NCBI GenBank assembly: GCA_965183855.1
Contig: CBCYMI010000029.1
Coordinates: forward strand, 18,233 to 82,232
DNA: 64,000 nucleotides
DNA from: CBCYMI01 sp965183855
Lineage (GTDB): Bacteria > Pseudomonadota > Alphaproteobacteria > Caulobacterales > Maricaulaceae
Direction of reading: 5' to 3'
A model generated the notes under the pieces. The model was not told the DNA's origin, did not search any database, and was given only the letters and a program-made list of their open reading frames with translations. This document shows, one piece after another, positions 38,489 to 48,238 of the stretch. Made by a program: the position numbers and the translations under genes. How positions within the stretch are numbered: position 1 is the stretch's first letter; each line of letters starts with the position of its first letter.

Positions 38489-38909
38489 ACAAAAATAGTT
38501 TCAGAAGAATTCAAAAATGAAGTATACTGCATTTATAAGAAATAATCATCTATGAGAAATGCACAATTTTGAAATTAAAAAATAAATGTAAAAAAGGATT
38601 GTTTCTATCTGTTATTTTTTTTATTGGTTAAATGATATGAGATGAAAATGTATTAAAACCAGTTCAGTATTGACATTTGAACAGGATTTAACGAAATTCA
38701 AATCTTGAGAAAATTAAAATAGCAATTATCAGAGGATATAATCGCTGAATGATAGAATGCTTTGAAAGAATCATGCGTAAAATAAAGAATATTAGAGCAA
38801 GAAACAGCTAAAAGATCATGGCTAGAAAAATAATTATAAAAAAAGGATGTTTTTAATATCCTATTTTAGAAAATTTAATATCCTATTTTAGAAAATATTG
38901 AGAGATTTT
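38489..38909. other. Intergenic region between lpxC and bamD
   Basis: About 420 bp of AT-rich sequence with no supportable gene. It ends in a 22-bp tandem duplication close to the bamD start. Short peptides in several frames show no recognisable domain. Confidence 0.5.
38852..38895 (+). repeat. 22-bp tandem duplication upstream of bamD
   Basis: A perfect 22-base unit beginning TTTAATATCCTATTTTAGAA occurs twice head to tail (38852-38873 and 38874-38895), 15 bases before the bamD ATG. It probably arose by replication slippage. Confidence 0.9.
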
Positions 38910-39815
38910 ATGTTGCAAGCAAAATGGTATCAAACCTTCAAATATAACTGGTTTAGATCTTTGTTTATTCTGCCTTTATCAGTTCTATTTTTATCGGCAT
39001 GTGTTAATCAAAAACGATTAACCAAACTTGCCTATGTAGAAAAACCTGTAGAGGTTTTATATCTGAATGCAATGAAAAAAGTAAATACAAGGCGTTGGTT
39101 GGAAGCTTCAGAATATTTTGATGAAGTAGAAAGACAACATCCATATTCTGATTGGGCAAGACGGGCAATGTTAATGTCTGCTTTTTCCCATTATCAGGCA
39201 AAAGAATATGATCAGGCAATTACAAGCGCAGAAAGGTTTATATCTCTACATCCCGGAAATCGTTCTGCTGCCTATGCTTATTATTTAATTGCGATTTGTT
39301 ATTATGAACGCATTTTAGATGTAGAAAGAGAACAAAATATAACCATGAATGCAATGGCAGCACTGCAACAGGTTATTAATCGTTTTTCAGATACAGATTA
39401 TGCAAAAGATGCACAGCATAAAATGTTAATGGTAAGAGATCATCTTGCTGGTAAGGATATGGAAATAGGAAGATGGTATTTACGTAGAAACCAGTTTTTA
39501 TCCGCAATTAACAGATTTAAATATGTGGTTGATCATTATCAGAATACTTCCCAGACAGAAGAAGCATTGCATCGTTTGGTAGAGGCTTATATCTCTTTAG
39601 GCGTTCTTGAAGAAGCACGTAGAATTGGTCTTGTTTTTGGGCTGAATTATCCAGATAGCCAATGGTATAAAAGAACCTATTCTTTAATGAAGAAATATGG
39701 ATTAAATACAGAACAGAAAATTGTAAAAAAATCTTCTGAGCATCGCGAAATTAAAACAGATTCCAATAAAAATACAGATCATGAAAAAAAGGATTTAAAA
39801 AACAATCTTGATTAA
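38910..39815 (+). CDS. bamD: Outer-membrane assembly lipoprotein BamD
   Basis: Lipoprotein of the BAM complex that inserts beta-barrel proteins. About 301 residues from ATG 38910 (preceded by GAGAG). The signal peptide ends in a lipobox, LFLSAC, so the mature protein starts at that cysteine. TPR-like repeats follow: VEVLYLNAMKKVNTRRWLEA, FDEVERQHPYSDWARRAMLM, AITSAERFISLHPGN, then YYLIAICYYERI and further TPR units. The C-terminal 35 residues are a charged Lys/Asp tail. Position before recN is conserved. Confidence 0.94.
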   Translation: MLQAKWYQTFKYNWFRSLFILPLSVLFLSACVNQKRLTKLAYVEKPVEVLYLNAMKKVNTRRWLEASEYFDEVERQHPYSDWARRAMLMSAFSHYQAKEYDQAITSAERFISLHPGNRSAAYAYYLIAICYYERILDVEREQNITMNAMAALQQVINRFSDTDYAKDAQHKMLMVRDHLAGKDMEIGRWYLRRNQFLSAINRFKYVVDHYQNTSQTEEALHRLVEAYISLGVLEEARRIGLVFGLNYPDSQWYKRTYSLMKKYGLNTEQKIVKKSSEHREIKTDSNKNTDHEKKDLKNNLD

Positions 39816-39888
39816 AAAGATAGATCTTGATCTAAAAAGTATATATTAAGGATTTTTAGAATGTTATAAATCTAATTCAGGATTTCAT

Positions 39889-41595
39889 ATGCTTTTAAAT
39901 CTTGTCATTCAGGATTTTGTCTTAATTAGGAAATTATCCCTTGATTTTAAAAAAGGGCTGGTTGTTCTAACGGGAGAAACAGGAGCTGGTAAATCAATTA
40001 TTCTCGATGCTGTTAATTTAATTTTAGGAAGTCGTGCTGATAAGGGATTAATTAGAAATGGTGCTGAAAAAGCAATCATTACAGCCTCCTTTAACCTGGA
40101 CCCTGAACATTATGTGTTTTCTCTCCTAAAAGAAAAAGAATATCAGATTAATCTATCTGATAATCTAATTTTAAAACGAATTATTACAATGGATGGGCGG
40201 AGCAAAGCACTGATTAATGATCAGCCAGCAAGTCTATCTATTCTTAAAATGATTAGCGAAACCATGATTGAAATTCATGGACAACATGATGGAACAGGTT
40301 TGCTAAATGCCAAAAACCATCAAATATGGTTAGATTCTTTTGGAAAGAAACAATTTAAATCTTATTTAGAGATCGTTGAAAAAACGGAAAAAGAATACCA
40401 ATCTTTGATGATTGCAAAACAGAAATTAGATAGACTTAAAAAGCAAATTTCTGAAATAAATCAAGAACGGGATTATATCCTTCAATCAATGGATGTTTTA
40501 GAAAAACTGGGATATGAATTAGGGGAAGAAGAAAAGTTAACAAAGGAAAGAGCGCTTCTTAATCAATCAGAAAAAATCATTTCTGAACTTAATGAAATTA
40601 ATATGTTGCTTGATTTTGAAAAAGGATGTGAATCCATTCTGTCTGAAATAACAGGAAAAATTGAAGCTTGTATGGATGGTATAAAAGATCAGGAAAGCAA
40701 TTTATATCAGGCATTGCAAAGCGCAGCTCAATCTTCAGAACAGGCATTGATCGAGTTAAGAGAAGCACTTGGACAGCTTGATCAAGCTCAAAGGGCACTT
40801 GTATTTGAACCTGAATATCTAGATCAAATTGAAGAGCGTTTATTTGCAATTCGAGATCAGGCAAGAAAGCATAATATTACACCAGATGAGCTTGTTTCTC
40901 TTTTGGAATCTCTAAAAGAAAAAAGAGATGAGTATGAACAATCAGATGATTCTTTGGAAAAACGACAATCTGACTATCAAATTTCTGAACAGAATTATCA
41001 ATTTTCAGCTTGTCAATTAACAGAAATAAGAATAAAAGCGGCAAAGCTATTAAATAATGCTATTATGCAGGAGTTTAAACCTTTGAAATTGGATAAGGCA
41101 CGTTTTAGAACGTGTGTTCAAGCGGATCCTAATATATTGGGTAGAAAAGGAAGAGATCATATTCTTTTTGAAATTTCAACAAATCCAGGACAGCCCTTTG
41201 GCAATCTTGCTATAATTGCTTCGGGTGGAGAATTATCCAGATTTGCACTTGCGATGAAAGTGGTTATCGCAGAACATAAGGCAATCATGATTTTCGATGA
41301 AATTGACCAAGGTGTTGGAGGGGCTGTTGCAAGCTCGATTGGACGAAGATTGAAGAAATTATCAAAAGGAAATCAGGTTTTTGTCGTAACACATAGTCCT
41401 CAGATCGCAGCGTTTGCAGATCAGCATTATTCTATTCAAAAACGGATTATAAAAGATCAAGAGACACAAACTTTTGCGATGGAATTAAATAAAGAGGAAC
41501 ATTTTGAAGAATTGGCTCGTATGTTATCAGGAGATAAAATCACTCATGAAGCAAGAGCTGCTGCAATTCGGTTAACACAGGAAAACAGAATATGA
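39889..41595 (+). CDS. recN: DNA repair ATPase RecN
   Basis: SMC-like protein for double-strand break repair. 568 residues. Walker A is LTGETGAGKSIILDAV with the lysine near residue 34, followed by ILGSRADKGLIRNGAEKA; the central region forms two coiled-coil arms; the C-terminal signature IASGGELSRFALAMK and Walker B MIFDEIDQGVGGAVA complete the ATPase head. It overlaps ligA by four bases. Confidence 0.96.
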   Translation: MLLNLVIQDFVLIRKLSLDFKKGLVVLTGETGAGKSIILDAVNLILGSRADKGLIRNGAEKAIITASFNLDPEHYVFSLLKEKEYQINLSDNLILKRIITMDGRSKALINDQPASLSILKMISETMIEIHGQHDGTGLLNAKNHQIWLDSFGKKQFKSYLEIVEKTEKEYQSLMIAKQKLDRLKKQISEINQERDYILQSMDVLEKLGYELGEEEKLTKERALLNQSEKIISELNEINMLLDFEKGCESILSEITGKIEACMDGIKDQESNLYQALQSAAQSSEQALIELREALGQLDQAQRALVFEPEYLDQIEERLFAIRDQARKHNITPDELVSLLESLKEKRDEYEQSDDSLEKRQSDYQISEQNYQFSACQLTEIRIKAAKLLNNAIMQEFKPLKLDKARFRTCVQADPNILGRKGRDHILFEISTNPGQPFGNLAIIASGGELSRFALAMKVVIAEHKAIMIFDEIDQGVGGAVASSIGRRLKKLSKGNQVFVVTHSPQIAAFADQHYSIQKRIIKDQETQTFAMELNKEEHFEELARMLSGDKITHEARAAAIRLTQENRI

Positions 41596-43739
41596 AATCT
41601 GTCAAAGCGTTAACCATAGAAGAATCCATTTTTGAACTGGAAGAGCTTGCTGAGAAAATTTTCTATCATGACCAATTATATTATCAAACTGATCAACCAG
41701 AAATTTCAGATGCAGAGTATGATGCGTTAAGAAAAAGAAACAAAGAAATAGAAAATCGGTTTCCGAATTTAATTCGAAAAGACAGTCCGTCCTTTCGTGT
41801 TGGAATAAAGCCTTTGGAAAAATTTGAAAAAGTCAAACATCAAAGACCGATGTTATCTCTAGATAATGCTTTTTCAAATCAGGATATGATTGATTTTCAA
41901 AAACGCATTCAGCGATTTTTAGGAAAAGAACGGATTGATCAGGATATTTGTTTCTATGCAGAACCTAAAATAGATGGTCTGTCTGCTTCTTTACGGTATG
42001 AATCAGGAAAGCTGGTTTTGGGTGCAACCAGAGGGGATGGTCAGGAAGGAGAGAATGTAACAGGTAATATTCTTACCATTAAAAATATTCCAAAAATTTT
42101 AAAGCAAGATTCTATTCCTGATATTTTGGAAGTAAGAGGTGAAGTGTATATTTCTAAATCTGATTTTAAAACAATGAATGCATTCAAATCAGAAAATAAT
42201 GAAGCCTTATATAAAAATCCAAGAAATGCAGCTGCGGGTTCATTAAGACAATTAAACCCAAAAATAACAGCAAAAAGACCCTTGCAATTTTTTGCACATG
42301 GTCTTGGAGAATATTCAGAATCTATCGGAGAAACGCAATTTGAAATTATGCAATTTTTAAAAAAAGCAGGATTTGAAATAGATCCTGATCTGAAATTATG
42401 TCAAACTATAGATGAAATGAATGCATATTATCAAAGAATTGAACAAAATAGAGCTAGGCTTGATTATGATATTGATGGAATTGTCTATAAAGTTAATCAG
42501 ATTGAACTCCAAAAAAGATTAGGATATGTTTCACGAGCACCAAGATGGGCAATTGCACGTAAATTCCCAGCAGAAAAAGGCATTTCAACTGTCGAAAAAA
42601 TAGAAATTCAGGTTGGCAGAACAGGTGTTTTAACGCCTGTTGCCAAATTAACTCCTGTCACAATAGGAGGGGTGGTTGTTTCAAATGCAAGCTTGCATAA
42701 TGAAGATGAAATTCTAAGAAAGGATGTTCGAAAAGGAGATCAGGTTCTTGTTCAACGTGCAGGAGATGTTATCCCGCAAATCGTTGAAGTGTTAACTAAA
42801 AATCAGCCGAATAGAAATAAGGCTTTTTCTTTTCCAAAAATCTGTCCTGTTTGTCATAGTCCTGCCATTCGAGAAAGAGACAGTAAAACAAACCGGCAAG
42901 ATGTTGCAAGACGGTGTACAGGAGGATTTATTTGTTCGGCTCAGACAATTGAACGATTAAAACATTTTGTATCCAGAAAGGCATTTAATATAGAAGGTTT
43001 GGGACGCAGGCAGATCGAGCAGTTTTATCAAGATAAAATGATTTGTGAACCAGGAGATATTTTTCGTCTTGAAACAAAATATCCATTTGAAATGCTTTCA
43101 AAACGAGAAGGGTGGGGGGAGAAAAGTGTTGAAAATCTTTTATCAGCAATTAATCAGTGCCGAAAAATCAGTTTAAAACGGTTTATATATGCTTTGGGAA
43201 TTCGTCATTTAGGAGAGATGGGATCTCAGGCAATTGCTCAATATTATACAAGCTGGTCAAATTTGTATCACGCATTTGAACAAATTATACACTTGCAAAA
43301 ACAATCAGAAAAAGAAGTTTTTTTGGCAATAGATGGAATAGGAGAAACAGCACTTAATGCACTGATTAATTTTTTTAAACTGGAGCAAAATCAAGTAATG
43401 CTCAAAAGGCTTTTATATACCCCTATTGATACTCCAAATGGTGTGATCATTGAAGAGGTTAAAGAGGTAAAAGCCAGAGTGTTAGATCAGATTTATAAAA
43501 AAATTATTGTGTTTACAGGAAGCCTTAATCAAACCACACGAGATGAAGCAAAAGAGCAGGCTCAGAGATTAGGAGCAAAAGTTACAAATTCCGTATCTGC
43601 AAAAACAGATTATGTTATTGCAGGAGAGCTTGCAGGATCCAAGTTAAAAAAAGCAAAAGAATTGGGCATTAAAATTCTAACCGAGTCAGAATGGATTGCG
43701 TTAATTCATAAAACAAAAAAAATAGATCAAACAAGTTAA
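41592..43739 (+). CDS. ligA: NAD-dependent DNA ligase
   Basis: Essential ligase that seals nicks in replication and repair. 715 residues. Domain Ia is followed by the adenylation site K126-I-D-G in AEPKIDGLSAS, RGDGQEGENVTGNI, the OB fold, a four-cysteine zinc finger (CPVCHSPAI ... RRCTGGFICSAQ), helix-hairpin-helix repeats and a C-terminal BRCT domain (IIVFTGSLNQTTRDEAKEQA). Full length and intact. Confidence 0.97.
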   Translation: MKSVKALTIEESIFELEELAEKIFYHDQLYYQTDQPEISDAEYDALRKRNKEIENRFPNLIRKDSPSFRVGIKPLEKFEKVKHQRPMLSLDNAFSNQDMIDFQKRIQRFLGKERIDQDICFYAEPKIDGLSASLRYESGKLVLGATRGDGQEGENVTGNILTIKNIPKILKQDSIPDILEVRGEVYISKSDFKTMNAFKSENNEALYKNPRNAAAGSLRQLNPKITAKRPLQFFAHGLGEYSESIGETQFEIMQFLKKAGFEIDPDLKLCQTIDEMNAYYQRIEQNRARLDYDIDGIVYKVNQIELQKRLGYVSRAPRWAIARKFPAEKGISTVEKIEIQVGRTGVLTPVAKLTPVTIGGVVVSNASLHNEDEILRKDVRKGDQVLVQRAGDVIPQIVEVLTKNQPNRNKAFSFPKICPVCHSPAIRERDSKTNRQDVARRCTGGFICSAQTIERLKHFVSRKAFNIEGLGRRQIEQFYQDKMICEPGDIFRLETKYPFEMLSKREGWGEKSVENLLSAINQCRKISLKRFIYALGIRHLGEMGSQAIAQYYTSWSNLYHAFEQIIHLQKQSEKEVFLAIDGIGETALNALINFFKLEQNQVMLKRLLYTPIDTPNGVIIEEVKEVKARVLDQIYKKIIVFTGSLNQTTRDEAKEQAQRLGAKVTNSVSAKTDYVIAGELAGSKLKKAKELGIKILTESEWIALIHKTKKIDQTS

Positions 43740-44032
43740 AACAGCTATAAATTTAACAGGTTAAATTAGAAAAAACAGATTTGTAAATTTCAAACCCAGC
43801 TTGAGACTAATCATCATAGAATAAGAAATTGGAAACTGATATTGAAGATCTAAATAGAATTAATATTTCTGTGTGTCGTGTTCATAATTGGTTTTGATAA
43901 TTTAATTCTTCTTATCTTATATAGAAATAGAAATTTTAAATTAGGTTAGGTCAAATTAATGCTTATTTCACAATAAATTAACTTAAAATTATATTTAATA
44001 AAAAACTATTTTAGATCAGGTTAAAAACTATT
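43740..44032. other. Convergent intergenic region, ligA to aminopeptidase P
   Basis: Just under 300 bp. It contains the AT-rich palindrome AATTTAACAGGTTAAATT near 43751, which might help terminate ligA transcription but lacks a clear T-run. Nothing else is recognisable. Confidence 0.4.
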
Positions 44033-45844
44033 TTACAAAGGGGAACAGGCTGCTTTAAACCAGTCTGAAATATTCTTGTTTATATGAGGTAGAAGCCTAT
44101 TAAAGGTCTCTTGATGGTATTGATTAACCCAGTTTATTTCCTGATCTGTTAACAAAGATAGATCTATCAGCTCTTTTTCAAGAGGAGCAAAGGTTAGTAT
44201 TTTAAAATCATGCATGGGAGTATCGCCCATTTCAGGTGTTTTTGTAGGCATGACATATTGCAGATTTTCAATACGAATACCATATTCACCTTCTTGATAA
44301 TATCCAGGCTCATTTGAGATTATCATACCTGGTTGTAAGGCAATATTATTCTGTGATTTGGATAGTCTTTGTGGTCCTTCATGAACACTTAAATAGCTTC
44401 CAATACCGTGTCCTGTTCCATGCCCATAATCCAAGCCTGCCATCCATAAGGGAAGTCTTGTAATACTGTCTAATTGATGTCCATTTGTTCCTTTTGGAAA
44501 ACGTGCTCTGGCAAGCATAATATGTGCTTTTAGAACATAAGTATAATGAAAACACATTTTTTGGGTTGGGGTTCCAATTGCAAGTGTTCGTGTGATATCG
44601 GTTGTTCCTTGATAATATTGTGCCCCAGAATCAACAAGATATAAAGAATCTGGTTTGATTAAACTGGCTGAATGGGAGGTCACTTTATAATGGGCAAGAG
44701 CTCCATGGGCTCCAAAAGCTGAAATTGTATCAAAACTCAAATCTTTAAATGCACTTATCTTTCTTCTAAAACTTTCTAATTTTTTAACAGCATTAATTTC
44801 AGTATATATTCCTTGATTTGCCTGGGTTTTAATCCAATGTATAAAATGGGTTACAGCAGCACCATCTAGAATATGAATTTGTTCACTGTTTTTAAGTTCA
44901 ACTGAATTTTTACAAGCTTTTGGAAGCGTACAAAAATCATTTGATTGAATGATTTTTGCCTGGTTTGATTGAAGAATATGATATATTTTTACAGGTAATT
45001 TTGACGGGTCTATACAAACTCTTAACTGTTTTGTTTTTGAAACTTCTTTAAAAAAATCAGTTTGTGAAAATAATGCTATCTTATTACCCAAATGTGCTTT
45101 GACTGCTTTTGAAATTTTTTCTTGATCAATAAATAGTTTTAAATGACCCGTTTGATATAAAATTGCATATGCAAATGTAATGGGTACATAATTGATATCA
45201 TTGCCACGAATATTTAAAAGCCAGGCAATACTATCTGTTGATGTAATAATAACACAATCTGCATTTAATGTGTTTAATGCATTTGAAATTTCTTTTAATT
45301 TGGAATGATGAGATTTTCCTGTATATTTAAGATCATGGATAAAAACAGGCTTGGAAGGAATTTCTGGTTGATCTTTCCAGATTTGATCAATTGGATTTAA
45401 ATCAATAGGAATAAGGTTTGCCTGCTTTTTCTCAACCATTAACTGTATATGCGCAATCATATTAACCGTAAATAACATCGGATCATATCCTATTTTATCT
45501 CCAGGTTTGAGGGTTGATCTTAGCCAGTTTAAAATTGATTTTAAATTATAAGACTGATAAGAAAATAATTCAGGATCAACCTGTTCTTTAACCTGTAAGG
45601 TATAACGCTCATCTACAAAAATAGAGGCTTGTTTTTTCAATACAATGGAAAGACCTGCAGAGCCTGTAAAACCTGTTAACCAGGCAAGTCTTTCCGCATA
45701 TTTTGCAATATATTCATTTTGATACTCATCTTCGTGAGGAATCATAAACCCATCCAGCTGGTTTTCTTGTAAGACTTTTCTTAATTTTGGGAGGTGTTGA
45801 CGACCTAATTCCATGCCGCCTTTATCATCGAAATCTTGTATCAT
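44033..45844 (-). CDS. pepP: Xaa-Pro aminopeptidase (M24B, aminopeptidase P)
   Basis: Metallopeptidase removing an N-terminal residue next to proline. About 603 residues, the long three-domain form with two creatinase-like N-terminal domains. Metal ligands of the pita-bread fold are visible: YLVDSGAQYYQGTTDITRT (two Asp), GTGHGIGSYLSVHEGP (His), ISNEPGYY (Glu) and YGIRIENL (Glu). Starts at 45844 (MIQDFDDKGG) or 45814 (MELGRQHLPK, with AAAGGCGG upstream) are both credible; the frame opens earlier at 45907. It is a single gene convergent with ligA. Confidence 0.92.
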   Translation of the reverse strand: MIQDFDDKGGMELGRQHLPKLRKVLQENQLDGFMIPHEDEYQNEYIAKYAERLAWLTGFTGSAGLSIVLKKQASIFVDERYTLQVKEQVDPELFSYQSYNLKSILNWLRSTLKPGDKIGYDPMLFTVNMIAHIQLMVEKKQANLIPIDLNPIDQIWKDQPEIPSKPVFIHDLKYTGKSHHSKLKEISNALNTLNADCVIITSTDSIAWLLNIRGNDINYVPITFAYAILYQTGHLKLFIDQEKISKAVKAHLGNKIALFSQTDFFKEVSKTKQLRVCIDPSKLPVKIYHILQSNQAKIIQSNDFCTLPKACKNSVELKNSEQIHILDGAAVTHFIHWIKTQANQGIYTEINAVKKLESFRRKISAFKDLSFDTISAFGAHGALAHYKVTSHSASLIKPDSLYLVDSGAQYYQGTTDITRTLAIGTPTQKMCFHYTYVLKAHIMLARARFPKGTNGHQLDSITRLPLWMAGLDYGHGTGHGIGSYLSVHEGPQRLSKSQNNIALQPGMIISNEPGYYQEGEYGIRIENLQYVMPTKTPEMGDTPMHDFKILTFAPLEKELIDLSLLTDQEINWVNQYHQETFNRLLPHINKNISDWFKAACSPL

Positions 45845-46023
45845 AAGGTAATATCCTGATATGCTGATTAAACCATTATTATATATTATATCCAGAAAAT
45901 AAAACAATTTTATTCGTTAAATTTGATAGATTTATTTTTAAAGAATAAAGTGATAATCATGTTAAGTGTCTTAAACCATAGTTTAAACTCGAAGATTAAA
46001 AGATATCAGAATGGAATCATGAA

Positions 46024-47277
46024 ATGGAAGCAAATCAACAGATATTGGATCATGTCTGGTTGCCATATACACAAATGCAGACAAGCATTATGCCTTTGGA
46101 AATTGTGGATGCAAAAGGAAGCTATTTATATCTAAAAAATGGTCAGATTTTAATAGATGGCATTGCATCTTGGTGGACGCAAATCCATGGTTATAGTCAT
46201 CCCATCATTCAAAAAGCCATGATTGAACAATTAAAAAAATTTCCGCATATTATGTTAGGAGGATTGGTTCATCAACCTGTTTTAAAACTTGCAAAGCGAC
46301 TTTCTAACATTACGCCTGGTCAATTAAATCATGTCTTTTTTTCAGAATCTGGCTCTATTTCCGTGGAAGTCGCGATGAAAATGGCACTTCAATACTGGAT
46401 AAATCAGGGTATAAAAGAAAAAAACCATTTTGTCAGTTTTAAAGGGGGATATCATGGAGACAGTTTTGCAACCATGAGTGTTTGTGACCCAGAAGAAGGC
46501 ATGCATACATTATTTGCAGATATATTGCGTAAGGAATTTATTTGTGATTTACCCAAAACAGATCTTCAAAAACAGGTTTTTTCTGAATATATCTTAAAAC
46601 ATAAACACCGCATTGCTGCAATGCTTATTGAACCACTTGTTCAAGGAGCTGGAGGCATGCGGTTTCATAGCCCTGAAACTCTTGCCTTTATTGCGAAACA
46701 GTGCCAAAAAAATAATATCTTGCTTATTTTAGATGAAATCATGACTGGGTTTGGGCGAACAGGCAGCTTGTTTGCCTGTGAGCAGGCAAACATATGCCCA
46801 GATATAATGACATTATCAAAAGCATTGACAGGCGGATTTACCCCTTTGGCAGCAACAATTGCAAGTCAACACATATATCAAGCTTTTTTAAGTGAAGATC
46901 TAAATCAAGCTTTTATGCATGGTCCTACCTATTCAGGCTATGCCCTTGGATGTTGTGCTGCGAATGCCTCTCTTGACTTGTTTGAGCAAGAAAATAGATT
47001 AAATCAGGTCAAACAGATAGAAATTCAGTTAAAAGCAGAACTTAATCCACTTCAATCCATACATTCTGTGAAAGAAGTAAGAGTAAAAGGAGCAATTGGA
47101 GTTGTTGAATGTGAACGGCTTGGTGATCTTGATAAGATTCGAGCACAATTTATAGAAAAAGGCGTTTGGATTCGCCCTCTTGGAAATGTGATTTATTTAA
47201 TGCCTGCCTTTACGATAAAATCAGAGGATTTAACAAAGCTGACACAGGCTATATGTGATATTGTTAAAACATTTTAG
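46024..47277 (+). CDS. bioA: Adenosylmethionine-8-amino-7-oxononanoate aminotransferase
   Basis: PLP-dependent class III aminotransferase, second step of biotin ring assembly, converting KAPA to DAPA with S-adenosylmethionine as amino donor. 417 residues. DHVWLPYTQM at the N-terminus, IDGIASWWTQIHGYSHP, SFKGGYHGDSFATMSV, LILDEIMTGFGRTG and LSKALTGGFTPLAAT with the Schiff-base lysine near residue 266 are typical of BioA. It stands alone, far from bioF, and is followed by a ruined partial copy of itself. Confidence 0.93.
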   Translation: MEANQQILDHVWLPYTQMQTSIMPLEIVDAKGSYLYLKNGQILIDGIASWWTQIHGYSHPIIQKAMIEQLKKFPHIMLGGLVHQPVLKLAKRLSNITPGQLNHVFFSESGSISVEVAMKMALQYWINQGIKEKNHFVSFKGGYHGDSFATMSVCDPEEGMHTLFADILRKEFICDLPKTDLQKQVFSEYILKHKHRIAAMLIEPLVQGAGGMRFHSPETLAFIAKQCQKNNILLILDEIMTGFGRTGSLFACEQANICPDIMTLSKALTGGFTPLAATIASQHIYQAFLSEDLNQAFMHGPTYSGYALGCCAANASLDLFEQENRLNQVKQIEIQLKAELNPLQSIHSVKEVRVKGAIGVVECERLGDLDKIRAQFIEKGVWIRPLGNVIYLMPAFTIKSEDLTKLTQAICDIVKTF

Positions 47278-47300
47278 ATCAAACTTATTAAATCCAAACT

Positions 47301-47640
47301 CAATTTATAGAAAAAGGCGTTTGAACTTACCCTTTTGGAAATGTATTGAATGCATGGCTTTACAATCAAATCAGAGGATTTAACAAAGCTAACATAGGCT
47401 GTTTGTAACTTATATACCTGTTTTTTTAGAATCTGGCTCTATTTTTACAATGAAAATAGAAATTTAATGCTAAAGATAGATTAGGCTATAAAAGAAAATA
47501 TCTATTTTCCAGTTTTATAAAGAAGAGAAGATTTCTAAAAATTATTTTAAAGACTGGATGGTATGCGCTTATAATCAAACTGCCAAAAAACAAATGGGTT
47601 TGAAATATTGGAAATAGAAACGCCTAGATTTCTTAAAATG
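47301..47640 (+). pseudogene. Decayed partial copies of bioA
   Basis: 47301-47411 matches the last 120 bases of bioA, sharing runs such as CAATTTATAGAAAAAGGCGT and TCAGAGGATTTAACAAAGCT, but with many indels and stops. 47419-47521 then resembles an earlier part of bioA (around 46340-46445, sharing AGAATCTGGCTCTATTT), with weaker similarity continuing to about 47600. The order, tail first and middle next, suggests remains of a tandem duplication that has since eroded. Confidence 0.7.
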
Positions 47641-47728
47641 AAAATTCATAATCTAAAAAAGAGCATGTATACACGATTTTCAGACCGTTTATACCAATCT
47701 CAAATCCTTTATACCAAATGTTTTAGAG

Positions 47729-48229
47729 TTAACTAAATAAAGCTTTTTTCCATATTTCTGTTTTTTCTTTCAAGCTTAATTTTGCCATTGCAGGGCTGGT
47801 TGATGGGAGCGTATAAAGTAATGTTTTTTTTTGTTTTGGAAATAAAGTAGAAAAAACATATTTTTTATATAATATTTCTGCTTTTTTTCCATTAAAACAT
47901 ATTTTATGAATGCTTGAATGCTTTTGTAGAAATTCTTGAATATTATTTACAATAACAGTCGTATCAATAATGTCTGAATCTAGGCTTGTTGGTCTTTCAC
48001 AGGATTGGATAACATCCCAAAGTGCTAATCCTGTTTGTTGAAACTGGTGAATTCTGTTAGAATAATCAGAGGTTTTTGGAATAGCATAGAGCGTTTCCAT
48101 CACTGACCAGAATGCATTTTTTGGATGTGCATAATATTGTTTTTTCTCTAAAGAGGCAATAGAAGGCATGCTTCCAAGAATTAATGTGTGTGCCTTTGGT
48201 AAAGCAATAGGTAAAAAGCTGGTTAACAT
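47729..48229 (-). CDS. DNA-deoxyinosine glycosylase, uracil-DNA glycosylase superfamily
   Basis: Base-excision repair enzyme of the family-6 (hypoxanthine-DNA glycosylase) type, about 166 residues. Motif 1 is LILGSMPSIASL followed by YYAHPKNAFWSVM; the C-terminal motif is LPSTSPAMA. FCFNG-like ICFNGKKAE is also present. ATG 48229 is preferred to the TTG at 48238, which directly follows the stop of the upstream gene. It is coupled to the COG3146 gene. The family assignment rests on motifs only. Confidence 0.8.
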   Translation of the reverse strand: MLTSFLPIALPKAHTLILGSMPSIASLEKKQYYAHPKNAFWSVMETLYAIPKTSDYSNRIHQFQQTGLALWDVIQSCERPTSLDSDIIDTTVIVNNIQEFLQKHSSIHKICFNGKKAEILYKKYVFSTLFPKQKKTLLYTLPSTSPAMAKLSLKEKTEIWKKALFS

Positions 48230-48238
48230 AAGTTTCAA

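Noticed and set aside
45923..46135. 70-codon ORF overlapping bioA
   Set aside because: It is out of frame with the clear BioA N-terminus and has no features of its own.
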